Below the pieces are notes generated by a model, which saw only the letters and a program-made list of their open reading frames with translations, was not told the origin of the DNA and searched no databases. A stretch of 64,000 bases of DNA, from assembly GCA_011947345.1 (NCBI GenBank), contig JAAVTG010000220.1:1-64000 (forward strand), given 5' to 3'. Shown here piece after piece: positions 1 to 12,190 of the stretch; the stretch's first letter is position 1, and each line of letters begins with the position of its first letter. A program made the translations under genes and the position numbers. Source of the stretch: Phytophthora quininea. Its lineage: Eukaryota; Oomycota; Peronosporomycetes; Peronosporales; Peronosporaceae.

Positions 1-638
1 GGACTGATTTTTTTATTATTTTGTTTGATGCTACGATTGCAGTACCGGTAAATATGTTATTGGTCGACGAGCCGTTCGCTGGGACTACGGGGAGACGCGC
101 GCTGCTTAGCACGCGCTCGCTCAACGCTGGAGCCTGCAAACGCGCGCAATGGACATGAGGCTGCTAGATACGCCGAAGGACACGTAATTTAGTTCATTCC
201 GATGAGCTGCAGGGAAAGGAGAGAGGAACAGGTCGCAGCGGCGTTGGGATCGCCCCTCTCCTTCTCCGAAGGGTAATCGAATGAAGCTGAATTGCAAAAA
301 ATACTCCTCCATCAAGCAGAGCTGCGTCGTGTTGTGCGAGGGTGTCGGCGCTCAGTTCTGGCTGTCCTGTGGTGCGGACATTGCGATTGCAGGGAGAACA
401 GGATTCCTACAGAGACGACGGAGAAACTTGGCACGTCAGCTGGCGACTAGTGCCAGGAGTGGCAGTCTGCAAAATGTATTGAGACAGTATGCAGCACTAC
501 ACACAACTACATGTAGTACTATTTAGTGTTGGTGGCTTCAGGGCAGCATCCATTTCGCTAAAAGCTTTCTTGTGATGAAAATGTAGCCATCTATCATTTC
601 GAAAAGTCCACAATTCTTCCGCGGATCCTGAGCAAACT
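1..638. other. Intergenic, no gene seen
   Basis: No supported gene. A short ATG-initiated open frame at 281-526 is Arg- and Ser-rich, has no recognisable domain or signal peptide, and overlaps nothing conserved. This is the likely promoter side of the TMEM131-like gene that begins at 639. Confidence 0.5.
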
Positions 639-3600
639 ATGTGCGCTCTCGGTCGCGCAGGTGCCTGCAGGCAGCGCCGCAGCAGCAAACTGCTCTCCGT
701 GTGTACGACGTTCCTCCTCTTACTTACGCTTTGCCCTGTGCTCGCAGTCGAGTCTTCCCACCAGAGCTACTGGAGCTCCCAACTATCGCTCGAGGGTCAC
801 GTGGTCGTGGGCGCCGACGGCATCGCCAGGACGCGCGGCGCCGGCCGCACACACAGCGACGGGCTGTCTATTACCCGTAGCACTCCAGTGGACAGCGCCA
901 TCGAGCTGGACGCCGAAGTAGATGACCAGGCCATTAAGTTCTCTCCGTCTAGAGTGGACCTGGGGCGGCTGGAGACCTGCACGCCCAACCTGCTCAGTGT
1001 GAGCATCGAGAACCGCGGCCGAGTGACCGTACGACTAGACAGAGCAGACTTCACACAGGACGGGTTCTCCATGACCAACGATGTGCGAGGCATCGTGTTG
1101 GATCCAGGAGATCGGTTCAACTTCCAGTTTGTGTTCCTTCCCAGTGATGTGGCTCCCAATGGAGTCGACGCGCAGTTAAGAGTTTTGACGACGTCGGGGC
1201 TCTTCATCTTACCTATTACTAGTACTGAAGTGGTGCTGCATCGTTTTGGAGTGAGTGGCATTCGAGCTTCCATCCCTGCGGGGGTGAGGTTCGAACAGTC
1301 GTTGCCATTTGTGAACGCGTTGGATTACACCATCAAGGTGACGGAGATTTATGCGTTGGATAGTTTTGTTGGCTTGGAGATGCGAGATGGATCGGCGTGG
1401 ATTGGAACGAGGTGGCCGAGAGAGGGTGATGATACTGACACGGAAAAGGAAATCCCAGGACAATACGACAAGAACTTTGACTATAAACGACGAGCGAATC
1501 GAGGACCCTGGGATTTGCCTGCAAATACAACTAGTCCGTTGGTGAAGGTGTCGCTGGAATCCCAAAACCTGGAGTGTATTTAACTTATATTCACGTGGCC
1601 GCTGGCAATCAGCGCCTGATGCTAGTTCCTGTGCGGATTACCGTGTTGAAGCCCGGAATTCACATTGAACCAAAGGAATTAGATTTGGGAATACTTACTG
1701 AACAAGATGAGATTGAGCCGCACGAGGCATTCTTGACCCTTTTAACGCCGGTAGCAATCCGATTGACATATTGGACCTAAAAATTTTGGAGAGCAACATG
1801 ATCGTCTCAGCTCAGTTGCGAGGGTCCACTACAATTGCACCGCTATCCCGAGCGTATGACGTGCTGTCCGTACAGCTTCGTGTGGACAAACAAAGCAAGG
1901 ATAGGGATTGCTTCGCTTCACTCCTGTTAAAGACAAACGCTTCCAGCATGGAGCTGGGGCAACGGAAGCTGCGAATATTTGGAAAAGTTCTGAGAGGGCA
2001 GTTGGGTTTCCACCACAATGAAACGCTAATGGGAATTATCTTGCCACTCGCCGATGTTTTTGAGAAAAGCGAGAATGGTCCTGAAGAATACGATGAAGCG
2101 AATGAAATTGGTGACTACCAAGAAATGCCACACTCCAGATTGGTGTCGATCATAGACGGAAATGCATCAAATGGTTTGCTGGCCGACACAAGCGAGATCC
2201 GTACGCTTCAATTGAGAAATCTGTTTGATCGCCCAGTAGAACTACAACGTGTATGGATCCCATTTGTTGGGTCCAATGAAGACACCCTCAAGAAGTTGCA
2301 CTTCACAAATACAAGCAGAGTGTTGCATTAGCTGGTGCAGCTTGGCCGAAGATATCACTTCAGATCACGCCGACTCAGAATGGCAAAACAATACTCCCTG
2401 CCATTCGATCCTACCCGCTGATGGTCGAGACAAATGCAACGCTTCATCACATCCAGATCTTCCTGTATCATAATATCCTGACTTTGGGGTCAACTAGGGG
2501 TCTTCAGAGTTATTCTGTCTCTGGCTACTATGCCAGGTCGGCCGTAAAGTCAAAGGAGCAGAAATCATCGCGTACGTGTTTGACAGTACCTCGCGATGGC
2601 TTTATACCTTCGAACAAGTCACGCTTAGATCGTGGACAAGGGCCGGCTGACACTCACAGTGTTAAGATATGCCGGTCGCTATTATTTGACTTGGGAAAAG
2701 TTGCCTCCCACAAAGCTCGTGCCGAGATTGTGGCGGTGACGAACATGAACCCCGTGTCAATCACTTTACACATCACAAGCCTCGCTGAAAGCGACATAAT
2801 GGGCATGAACATCAATGCCAACGTCCTGTTGGCGAACCAAACTACGTATGGTCCGCTGATCGCTGAATCAAACAAGAAAAACCAAGCACGGCGAAAACTT
2901 AAGTCAAGCGACAAAAATCTTCAAATATATCTCTTGGCGATAGCTTCGTGCTTCAACCTGGCTACCAAGTAGTATTTCAAGTGAAGATTCTGGCGAAAGA
3001 AGTGCTGGGAAACTTTACCGTGCCGGTTTGTCGTTTTCAACACCGGTGGAGGTCGTCCACCTTTATGCACGGTCTCGAATTATACAGGGTACCGTCGAAC
3101 CAGTCGCGCCTGCAATTGTGTTACCGTCAATGTTCCCTGGTCGTACTGAGATCATTCATCTGCAATATCGCAATACATTCGCGCATTCGGTGACAGCAGT
3201 GACGGCTACTCTTAGCAGCCCAAAGCTGAAGTTGTTGTCAATGAGAAATGCCATGGGACCGAAGAAGGTGGAAAGCGTTTTGGCGCTGCTGTTTTCACCA
3301 GCGGCAGATGCAAAGTGCTCGAACGCCCTGTTCCTCGCTGACTGTCTCCTCCCAGGCCCGCTAAAAGCGAAGGAATCTGATCAAACTTGCGAGCAGCTTT
3401 CAGATTATGGTGAGCTTGTAGACGCACACGACTTGGCTGCGCTTAGTCGCCGCGATGCGTTTTGGAATGCACGTGGAGGGAGCCACAAGTCTCAAGTTGA
3501 AGCCCAAGTACATTTGCAGACAGACATTTTGGACGACGTCGCCGGGGTCACTATAATGGCGCAACTAGAGCGTCCATTGGTCACTGCAACAGCGAATATG

Positions 3601-6211
3601 CCCCTGCTGTTGAGCAATGATTCTCTGAGCGCTTACACGGAAAAGGAGTTCCCCTTGACTGAAGTTCTCGGCTCAGTCATCTTTTGTGGAGGTGCATAAC
3701 CCCAGTAACATATCTGTTCAAATGGAGTTGACGATGGCTGAAGTTGACCGAGACAGTTTTTACTTCTGTGACCAAGAAACAACTGCGAGAGATTCTTGGG
3801 GGCGTCTTGACAAAAGCGACGCGTCGACCAGGGTAGATCAGGATATTTCAGCGTTGTGCTTGGCTGAATGGAAGTCCGCAGCGTCCAACGCTGTGTCTGA
3901 ACTGCATTCACGGCAAGTAAATGTCGACGTGCCATCGTTTTATTTTCGAAGACGGATTGTTCGAGTCCTGGCGGGTGAAAAACGCAGCTCGGGCCGATTT
4001 ACTACCTCCCGTCTAAAGTGCAGGAGATGGCTACTACAATTTTCGTTCGCAACGATTTATCTCATATTGAACCCGTTCGATTGTTGGCTCGAAGTGGCAA
4101 AGGAACGCTGGATATTTCGGTTGATTTGTCCAAGGATGAAAGCAGTGCTGCAACGACCCGCTTTGACATTCAGAACACTGCATTTGCCAGCGATCTCGGC
4201 GGAGAGACTGAAGACTACGATGGCACATTGAGTTTCGCAGTGACAGAGAACGATGCATTGACAGGCTACAGTCGAGGCGCTGAGATTGTGCTGTCAAACA
4301 CGGGGCCCTTTGGGTTGACAATCCACGGAGTGACTCTGAAGGCCGATGTCCAAGAGCCGTGGATTTCCCCAGCACAACGGAAAAAGCCATCGATACCTCC
4401 AAACGAAATCACAGTGACCTCGGATCTTTTCAATGTGGGAGCTGGCAGTAATCGCCGAGAAGATAGTCAGTTTGACTCGGTCGTGCTCCCCTCTGGTGCA
4501 ACTGCTCGCCTTCAGGTGTCTTTCTTCTGTGGTTGTTATTCGGCTACGACGACAAGCTGGCTTATTATCGATACGAGCGACAGCGTTAAACGCATTCGGC
4601 TTGAAGGCACGATTACACCGGCTGTTGCCTTTTTGTGCCTTCACGCACGCGTTTCCCTTCGTTACGATACGCGCTGGAACCGGTGTGGATGGTAACGATC
4701 GCTGTAGCCGTGGCTTCGTTGCTTTTCTCGTTGTGGATGGTCGTATTGGATGTCTGGAGTCCTAGCCCATCCAACGATAAACATCGTTCATGCCTTTTAG
4801 TCGATTCGGGGATGAACAGGACCAACAAGAACACGGGCGACGACTCGAAACTACGTCCACCTCTTATTCTGGAAGACAATTCACGACTGGAGCAAAATAT
4901 TGCTTCGATTAGCTCTCGCCTGGAAGAATTCGAGCGATTATCGTTCGCAGCGCCAGCTCGTGTGGTGACGCCTGCTGTCGCAGCACTTTTGGAACGGCGG
5001 CACAAGGGACTGTTCTCCGTTTTCCAGACTCCAGGTCATAATGAAGTGATCTCTGAAAGACATGGTCAAAAGGAGAGTGTAGATAAACACGCATCGCCGG
5101 CAGTGAATTCTGCCGAATCATCATCGAAAGATAAGCCAAAAGTTGTGGAGGAAGGGAGTAAGCCAGCTGCATCCGAAGAGACTGATGGCTGGGTAGACAT
5201 CGGAGACGCTGCTGGAACTGTGCCAACCGTTAGGGGCGCGTTGGGGCCCGATCATAGCAGCGATCTGTCATCCGAAGAAGAAGACCAAGCAGAGTCCCTG
5301 CACCTCAGCTCGGGTCCATCGTCCAGCTCTACTGTCGCTCCAGCTGATGACTTGTTGGCTTCACTGTCCGGTTTACATGACACCCACTCGAAGCATTTAA
5401 TGAGCTCTGCATTATTGGTGCCCGCCCCTGCAAAAGCTAAAGCTGCATCACCTCAAAATCAAGCCGAACCGTACGATCCCTTCGAGTCATTTACGGCTCG
5501 ATGGCGAGCTCAGGATTGGCATAAGAAATGGACTGGTCGCTCGATGTTTGGGAGGGCTTCCAGTGACGACGATTGGGAAGGAGCTCTCTCGTCACTTAGC
5601 TCAAGATTGAGCGGCAACCAACGAGGCGAAGACGCGGGATCCAAAGCGCTCAGCATGGCTCCGACAGCTTTGTCGGTGGGACAGGGTCAAGTTTCCTGCT
5701 TGAAGGGTTTTCTGGCTTTGAGTCCTCGTTATCAATGAGGGCAGTGCCATCGACGGCCAGAAAGGCCCCGCCAGGATTCACACCAGCGGATGCCAAACCA
5801 CTGGAAACTCGAGCAGCGTTTGATCGACTTCGTGGCAGTAGCAGTGGTGGTGGTGACACAAATCCCATCGCGGCTGCTAACGTGACCAGCTCCAGCGATA
5901 CCTTTGGCGGCAGTTCGGCTTTTGCGAGCCAATTGCCGTTGTTCGGACCAGCGTTGCCTCCACCCAGCCGTGATCGAGCTCTGCTCGGTGGTGCTGGTCG
6001 AATTGGCAGCGGCCGCTCAAAGGTATTGCGTGCAGAGGAGCAAGGAGGCGGCGACATCAGAACAAGCTGCGCAAATTTAGGCGGCCGGACACCGTTGCCG
6101 CACTCGACATCAAGAAAAATCGCGGCGAAGGCTCCAGGTAAAAGGATACTTTTGGTATCCCTGCGGCTAGAAAGCATTCTGGCGTTGTGCCTATGTGAAT
6201 TCACCTTGTGA
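639..6211 (+). CDS. TMEM131-like type I membrane protein, frame broken
   Basis: A large single-pass membrane protein resembling the TMEM131 family (PapD/ASH-like beta domains in the lumen, one TM helix, cytosolic tail). The start at 639 gives a clear signal peptide (LLLLTLCPVLA). The N-terminal domain has the family pattern FSPSRVDLG and repeated N-G-x-x-P strands such as NRGRVTV and NAGSNPI. The single TM helix lies near 4690-4760 (VTIAVAVASLLFSLW). It is followed by a Ser-rich acidic tail and a motif TARWRAQDWHKKW. The reading frame changes about eight times (near 1565, 1741, 2320, 2940, 3025, 3683, 4010, 4640, 5715) with no room for introns. At 1740-1743 and about 3680 the shift is a one-base T-run length change that would otherwise preserve conserved strands. 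Either a decaying gene or homopolymer consensus errors. In animals TMEM131 helps collagen export; the role here is unknown. The C-terminal end is uncertain between about 6140 and 6211. Confidence 0.7.
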
Positions 6212-7225
6212 TGCAGCCGAAACAGTTACCGACTTGACACGTCAAGCTGCAGGTGACGCCGATTGCACTCAGTGTTCGTGGTTGCCCCGTTGTGATTCCG
6301 TCGGATCTTTTTAGTCACTTGCTTGCAGCTTGTCCACAACGCGGCGGTATCGCACGCGAGCGCTTGCAGACGAACAAACACTTGGCCGCCAACAAGTTGC
6401 GGACGGAAACCCTCCACGTTCGGGTGGCAGGTGACAACGACCATCGCCACCCCGCGACAATGCGCCGCATGGAGCGCGAGAACGCAGTTTGTATTAGTCG
6501 CGCGGGACCTGGCTGGGCGAGGTCCCTCTCTCTATGGTGATTAAGGTGGTCATCTTGAGCTGTGCTGGAAGATCGTACTGCGAACAAAAGCTTAAGCAGC
6601 CTCGATGGTCGAGTACTGTAACCGGTTGCTGTATTTGAAAGGACATTGTGAATGGAAAGAGAACCAAGTTTGTCTGGCCGAGCAGACAACAGCAGTCGCT
6701 GGATGACTCTTTGTGTTTCCTTGAAACCAATGGAGCGGCTGGGCACCATCTGGAGCGGCCACGAGACCAAGCTTTTCACCCAGCTTTACTGTGGCGACTG
6801 AGATAAGCTGCCTTTTTCGTGTGTTCAACCGCTTGGTGCGATTGCGGTTCGGTGGCGATTACAGTAAATTGACGCAAATTTGGTTACTGTAGTCTTTTGC
6901 AGGACAGACTAGAGTGACCAAACACGTGACACGGAGTTGTATTTGCCACCGATCAGTGCTAATCATGGTCCGTACCTTTTCACTGACTCCTGCAACGTTC
7001 AACGAATGCATATGACAGGTTTCCGGCTGGCGGCTCGCCTCTCCACTCGCGAGTCCCTTCTTGCACCGGAGACCAGCCGCAGGAGGCTCAAGTGCAGTCG
7101 TTCATCCCCATTTTTATCGTTCCCGAGTTGGAACGGAATTTTCGCTCGCTCCTCTCAGCTCGAGGAATTTGGCATCTCTCTGCGTCGACAGCACAGGAGA
7201 CCTATAGACAGCATACCAGCACAGT
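6212..7225. other. Intergenic, no gene seen
   Basis: About 1 kb between two plus-strand genes. Open frames on both strands overlap each other, lack conserved motifs and have shadow-like composition. I see no tRNA, repeat array or transposon end. Confidence 0.5.
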
Positions 7226-8899
7226 ATGATCCGAGCGCTCCTGGCTGCGGCTGCCTGTTTAATGGCGGCGGTTGCCGGCGAGGACGACGTCGAAGTCCAC
7301 ATCATGTCGTTCAATATCCGCACGTCGTATGCGTCCGCCGACTCGGCGTCTACCTGTAGCAATTGGGAAGGAATCCGCAAGGACAACGTGATCAGCAACA
7401 TCAAGACCGTGGCAGCAGACTTTGTCGGCACGCAGGAGACCTCGGACGCTCAGAAGACGTACCTGGACGCCCAATTGGCTGGCACCTACTCGGTCATTGG
7501 AGAGAGCACGGGCTCGCTCAATGGCAACGCCAACGAATGGGACGCGGTCTACTACCGCTCGGACACGTGGACGCTGGTGACCAACGGCATGTTCTGGCTC
7601 GGCACCAACCCAGACGCCATGTCGGCCGGGTGGGGCATGACCTACTACCGCACGTGTGTGTGGGGCCGCTTCAAGCACATTGCCACGGGGCCACAATCTG
7701 CGTGCTCAACACACACTACGAGACGCCGGGCAACGACGAAGCGCAGGAGAACGGCTCCAACATCATACTGGAGCGCATCAAATCGTACTGCGATGCTGGT
7801 GACAACCTCATTGTCCTGACCGGAGACTTCAACGCGCTCAAGAGCTACTCGGCCATGCAGATTCTGTTCGCCAACGACATGGAGGACCCGTCCGACGAAG
7901 CGACCTTCTGCGGTGATATGCTCTCGGCGACGTGCTCGGTCAAATACGACTTCACCTTGTTCAGAGCGCAGAGCGACGACGCGTGCCACCTTAAGTCGGA
8001 GATCTCGCGCATAGACTACAGCGGATGCTACTCGTCCGACCACGCCGGTCTGGTCGGCACTTTCTGTTTACAGGGCAATTGCTGCTCTAACTCTTCCTCT
8101 TCCTCGGCGTCCTCGTCAGGCTCGATCGGGTCGTTGAACTATCAGCAGGGTGAGAGCGCTGCCAACGAGGCAGACGTCGTTGGCAAAGTCCAAGCTAGTG
8201 ATCCGTCCAACTCGGGTGAGACCCAAGCCGAAGCCAAGACGGACCCAAGCACGTCCCCGTCTTCTGGAACTGCTCAGACAATTTCCACCTCGTCAAGCGG
8301 AGGTGGCAGCGCCTCCACGACAGTGGGGGTCATTTTAGGCTCCTAGGCTTCTGCGGCATCGTCGCGCTGGTGATCATTCGCCGCAAGAAGATCCTGGACC
8401 AGCGAGCGCACATGGAAAAGTCGTACGATCCGGACGAGAGCTACTTCTCCAGCGTTAACGGCGGCCAAGCCAGAGCTGTCTCGGACATGTCGGCCTTGTC
8501 TCCGCTTCCAGAAGAGCGGGTCTCCAATTCCCCATCCCGGAGCTTGTTGCAGTGCCTCGGGACACCAATCGACACTCGTCAACCTCGTCGATCTCGGTAT
8601 CATCGGAGATCGCTCGACAAGAAGACGACAGGAGGAGCTCCGTGACGAGCAGTGCCCACAGCCACGACTCAAGTCGAAGGTCGTCCACCGCAGTGATGGA
8701 TCACGCATCCCAATCGTCGTATAGCCACTCGATGGTGGAGAGCGAGGGCGACTTCAACACGTCCATTTCCAGCTATGCAGAATCGTACGGCAACTCCTCC
8801 ATTGAGTTGAGTAAGGTCAACTTCAGCGAGATCTTCGCCACCGACTCGTGCGTCTCGGACGACAGCGAGATTGCCAAGTCGGACTTCGCCAAGCTGTGA
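7226..8899 (+). CDS. Secreted/anchored endonuclease-exonuclease-phosphatase protein
   Basis: Secreted member of the EEP (DNase I/inositol phosphatase/sphingomyelinase fold) superfamily, anchored by a C-terminal TM helix. Residues 1-18 form a signal peptide. The catalytic set is visible in order: MSFNIR with Asn30, VGTQE with Glu71, RTCVWGRF, LNTHYE, LTGDFNA and SDHAG. A Ser-rich linker leads to one TM helix near 8330-8385 (LGFCGIVALVII), a basic stop-transfer RRKK, and a Ser-rich cytosolic tail ending at 8899. Three single-base shifts interrupt it: the G-run at 7687-7690, about 8341, and about 8551. Each is repaired by one base, after which the homologous motif continues. Substrate is unknown: the EEP fold serves nucleic acids, phosphoinositides or sphingomyelin. 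The cytosolic tail makes a simple nuclease less obvious. Confidence 0.75.
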
Positions 8900-9252
8900 G
8901 GTGGTTTTAGAGCAAATATTCGTCAGTCCTGTTCGTGATGACTAGCATCCGCATTTTTAAAGGTTAAACAACTTCCGCGCTAAAACGTCTACTATCGGTG
9001 GAAGTCAAGGTTTAGACTCTTTTTACCTGTGTTGTCATTGATGCTTTGCCGACGATTCTGACGACGAAAGCTCGCTTACCATTTACGACGTGCAGATTTC
9101 CGGTTTCTTCTGAGGTTGCACTAGTGCCATCAAGTTTAGCGCTTTCAATGCTGCAAAGGTTGTTGTCAAGTGTTCTCACAGTGACCACAACGACACTTGA
9201 GAAATATATTTGCCTGATTTACTCGAAACTGTGCTCGTGCTTCCCATCGCAT
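8900..9252. other. Convergent intergenic spacer
   Basis: Shared 3' region between the plus-strand EEP gene and the minus-strand RxLR gene. It is AT-richer than its neighbours. No gene or recognisable repeat seen. Confidence 0.5.
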
Positions 9253-9780
9253 TTATGGAGTAGCAACGGCGGCGGCGGCCTTGTCCATGTGGATCTTGTA
9301 CGACTCCTCGTACCTCTCCCACACCTTGTAGTTCTTGCTCTCGGGGGCACGGTCGCCCAGCTTGACCAGGCCCAGTTTCTTCTTGATGTAGTCCGGGGAC
9401 CACTTCTTGCCGATCCACTTGGCGAACAGCTTCATTTCCTTGGCCTCCGCCTTGGCAATCTTGTACGCCTCCATAGCCGACTTCTTAGCAGCGGCAGTGG
9501 TGGCCTTCTCCAATTCCTTGGCCGCCTTGGCCGCTGCCTTGTCGACCTTCTTGAGCTCGCTGTTGGCCGAGCGCTTCATGCGCCATAACTTGAGGTGGTT
9601 CAGTCCCAGGATGCGATCTTCGTCACTGGCATCGTCGACGTCGGCCACAGTGCGAAGCATGCGCTTGGTAGGCTGGTCGTTGTCGGTGAGCGAGAGCTCC
9701 GGGGACGAGTTGGCCGTGGCGGCATCGAAGCAGGCCAGCAGGATGGTCAACGCCACCAGAATGAGGCAGTACGGACGCAT
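9253..9780 (-). CDS. RxLR effector-like secreted protein (paralogue 1, intact)
   Basis: A 175-residue protein with the layout of oomycete host-translocated effectors. The signal peptide is residues 1-23 (ends ATA/NSS). RMLR at 40-43 fits R-x-L-R, and the acidic DEDR at 53-56 acts as the dEER-like element. The C-terminal part is a Lys/Ala-rich helical stretch followed by Trp- and Tyr-containing helices (FAKWIGKKW, YKVWERYEESY) reminiscent of a WY fold. The ATG at 9780 was chosen over the longer open frame because it places the signal peptide at the N-terminus. It is the only uninterrupted member of four paralogues in this window (others at 12712-13425, 14313-14878, 21062-21538). In known RxLR proteins this architecture delivers the C-terminus into plant cells; the target here is unknown. 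Confidence 0.8.
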   Translation of the reverse strand: MRPYCLILVALTILLACFDAATANSSPELSLTDNDQPTKRMLRTVADVDDASDEDRILGLNHLKLWRMKRSANSELKKVDKAAAKAAKELEKATTAAAKKSAMEAYKIAKAEAKEMKLFAKWIGKKWSPDYIKKKLGLVKLGDRAPESKNYKVWERYEESYKIHMDKAAAAVATP

Positions 9781-9812
9781 TGTCGTTGGTGGGTGGTTGG
9801 TCTTCTTGGAAG

Positions 9813-9829
9813 CGAATTTGAAAATGAAA
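9813..9829 (-). promoter_or_regulatory. Inr-like element upstream of RxLR paralogue 1
   Basis: On the minus strand, 33-49 bases before the ATG at 9780, the sequence TTTTCATTTTCAAATTC resembles the oomycete initiator consensus (GCTCATTYYNCAWTTT) in its central CATTYY and A/T-rich 3' half. Position suits a transcription start. Confidence 0.35.
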
Positions 9830-10165
9830 ATTGCCACGACCACGACTGCGTTTTGGTCCAAAACTTTCAGACCACTGCCAAGGAAGCCTTCCTTTGGATG
9901 GCACACGTGCAGACGGCAAGCGAGTAACCATAATGTATGTGTACCAATATCTGTTAGTCTGTGTGCTGCGCCGATCCGAAGATTGCCCAGTTGTTCTGCA
10001 GTAACTGCAGTGCAGTTTCCCATCCTCAAGCTGCGCTTCTGGTCCGATTAGAGCAACGGACAGCGAATCCGGATTGGCTTCCTGCAGAAATAATGCTGAA
10101 CCGTAATTATACAAGTTAGCTAGTCACACTACGGTGTGACGAGACAATTAAGTCGAGTACATGTA

Positions 10166-10187
10166 AAAGCTGACGGCCGTCAGCTTT
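10166..10187. repeat. 22-bp perfect palindrome
   Basis: The half-site AAAGCTGACGG is followed immediately by its exact reverse complement, with no spacer. Neighbouring GTAC tetranucleotides at about 10157 and 10191 flank it. It lies between the RxLR gene start and a possible transposon remnant. It could be a protein-binding palindrome, a fold-back element end, or chance. Confidence 0.8.
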
Positions 10188-10290
10188 ATTGTACTGGCCA
10201 TAAAAGTTGGCACCGCAGAGCGATGTTGCCCCACGCCGGCGTCCGTTACTCGGCTAATATTGGCCGTTTGAGGTAGTTTAGCCCCGCAAA

Positions 10291-10600
10291 ATGACCCTGA
10301 AACACTCCTCCATCTTCTCCACCAGGCCTCCTCGTGCCATTCTGAGTGCCAACATGGCGAGGGGGAAGAAAACCAGTGAAGCCGAGGATGCGATGATTGT
10401 GAGAGCTTACAAGTTTTTACTCAAAAGTCGAGGAGGAAAGCCTCGAGGGCAGGGCGGACACGGGAATTTGTTCACGAATGCATTGGGACTCCAACAACCA
10501 CCATTTCGCGCGTGTGGGGGCCTACGAGGCGAGTCAGAAGGCCGAAAGTGTCGAGGTTGGTGCTCTGCGACTTGCCAATCCTAACTATTAGCTACCTCCC
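10291..10600 (+). pseudogene. Possible transposase N-terminal remnant
   Basis: An ATG-started frame of 97 residues begins with a Ser/Arg segment, then MARGKKTSEAEDAM. A second frame near 10500 reads TTISRVWGAYEASQ when one G is added, which looks like the recognition helix of a Tc1/mariner-type helix-turn-helix. No catalytic domain follows. Low support: this may be a small transposon scrap or a non-coding coincidence. Confidence 0.2.
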
Positions 10601-11664
10601 GTAATTTATAAGGTCTATTTTGCAGGTACAGGGTGGAGAGGAAACAGTAGAATTAACAATGGAAAGGTGCATACACAGAAGCGCAAAGGGAAGAGGACGA
10701 GTACCTCCGCGCGCTAGAGGATGAAGCCATCGAGTGTGCGGATGCTGGAGAAGGGAGATCGCCAGCGACAGTCAAGATGAGGACCTATAAGATTTAATAC
10801 AAGAGCAGCTCCTCAGATTTGGCGTGATGCAACCAACATTTTGCTGTTTGGTCTAGTTGACGCCTCAAAACCCTAAATTACCCAAAACACCAGATGTTTT
10901 GGCATCTGTTCCCTTCTGGGCCAATGAAAGCCCTGTTGTTGTTGTTGTTGTTGTTGTTGTTGTATAACGTCTTCGCGTCAATCTAATGAAAGCCCTCAGG
11001 TTTTGATAACTCGCCTCAGCTTGAGGCCGTTCAAAAATCGTATCAGAGTGAGCTGCAAGAGTTACGGTTGCAACGCCCACACTCTAACACAAGCAATGCG
11101 AACCGACGCACGTGTACAATTGAGTGAAGTACGAAGCAATTTGTCGCCTTATGGTGGCTTGGGAGATACCGTTGGTCCGGTGCATACTTTCCCATCGTGT
11201 TCCGCGCGTAGACACCCATTTGCGGCAAGGCAGTTGGAGCAGAAGGTTTCGGGCAGCACGTCTTGTCCCGACGTGTGAATGAAAGGGTTGAAAAGCTTTG
11301 TCTGCCCCAGCAGCGTCTGCATCTCTTGTTATTGCCGCGATAGCTCGTCAAAAGGGGAAATGCAGCGAGCAAAACCATCCGTCTGATAGAAGCGGAGGTG
11401 CTAGTGGATCGACGCGTCAGGTTATTGACGCTGCTTTTGGTGACGCCCTGACAACAGCAGCTGCATCTGGAGCTGTAGAAGTGTAGATCCTGGATCTACC
11501 ATTATTCTAGCGCAGGAAGCTGATGGCTAACCGGAGTGTACATGTGATCTCCTCGTAGGAATACCGGTACTACGAAACCGAGTGATCGATGCAAACTAAG
11601 GCGAGTACGCATGAAATACCAGAAGTCAATTTTGTTTATCGAATGTTTTTTGTTGTAGGATACG
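10601..11664. other. Intergenic, low-information stretch
   Basis: No gene supported. It holds a trinucleotide microsatellite (10934-10963). On the minus strand around 11200 there is a C-x2-C-x7-C-like pattern (CSNC..NGC) that could be a scrap of a zinc finger, but no longer homology is visible. Confidence 0.4.
10934..10963. repeat. (GTT)n microsatellite
   Basis: About ten uninterrupted TGT/GTT units. Read on the minus strand it would encode polyglutamine, but the surrounding frame has stops on both sides. Confidence 0.9.
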
Positions 11665-12190
11665 GTGCCTCCTTTTGACGATCAGAATTCCAAGGAGCTC
11701 TTGACACGACCGACCAGTTTGGCTTCTGATCTGTTGGTTACGACTGTAGCAGTCGATATACCGCACATTGTGTGGGACTGTCTACGAGCTCGGCAATTCT
11801 GGCGATTCCTTTTAGCTCACTGGTTTGGATGCGCGGTATCCGAGGAAGAGATCCAGTAGTTCAACAGGAACATTGCCCAACGTAAAGCTCCTCCAGTAAG
11901 CGAGGAATTCATCCGTCAAATGCAAGCAATGTACGGTCAATTAAACAAGGACACGGAAACGGCGGCCCAACGAATGTGGTGGGCTCTGTGTAGTATAGTG
12001 TTTACCTTGATTTGGCAGACCCGCAACAGCATAGTACACGAAGGAAAATCTTGGACGGCGCAACACCAAGTGAAGTATGTGGGGAAAATGCTTAAGGCAA
12101 ATACATGCTGTTGCTTGGAAAGAAGCACACAGACCACAAAGCAGGATGCAAGGAACATATCTCAGACTAGTCGTGGACTGTCTGGATAGC
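11665..12190 (+). pseudogene. Non-LTR retrotransposon (LINE) 3' remnant
   Basis: Two adjacent frames resemble the region after the reverse transcriptase domain of plant/oomycete LINEs. The first reads HIVWDCLRARQFWRFLLAHW, typical of the reverse-transcriptase zinc-binding module. The second reads WALCSIVFTLIWQTRNSIVHEG. They are in one frame, separated by a TAG near 11858. Neither the RT catalytic core nor an endonuclease is present, and no poly-A tail or target duplication is obvious. Interpreted as a dead, 5'-truncated insertion. Confidence 0.6.

Noticed and set aside
281..526. 81-codon frame upstream of the TMEM131-like gene
   Set aside because: No signal peptide, domain or composition bias supporting coding; likely chance.
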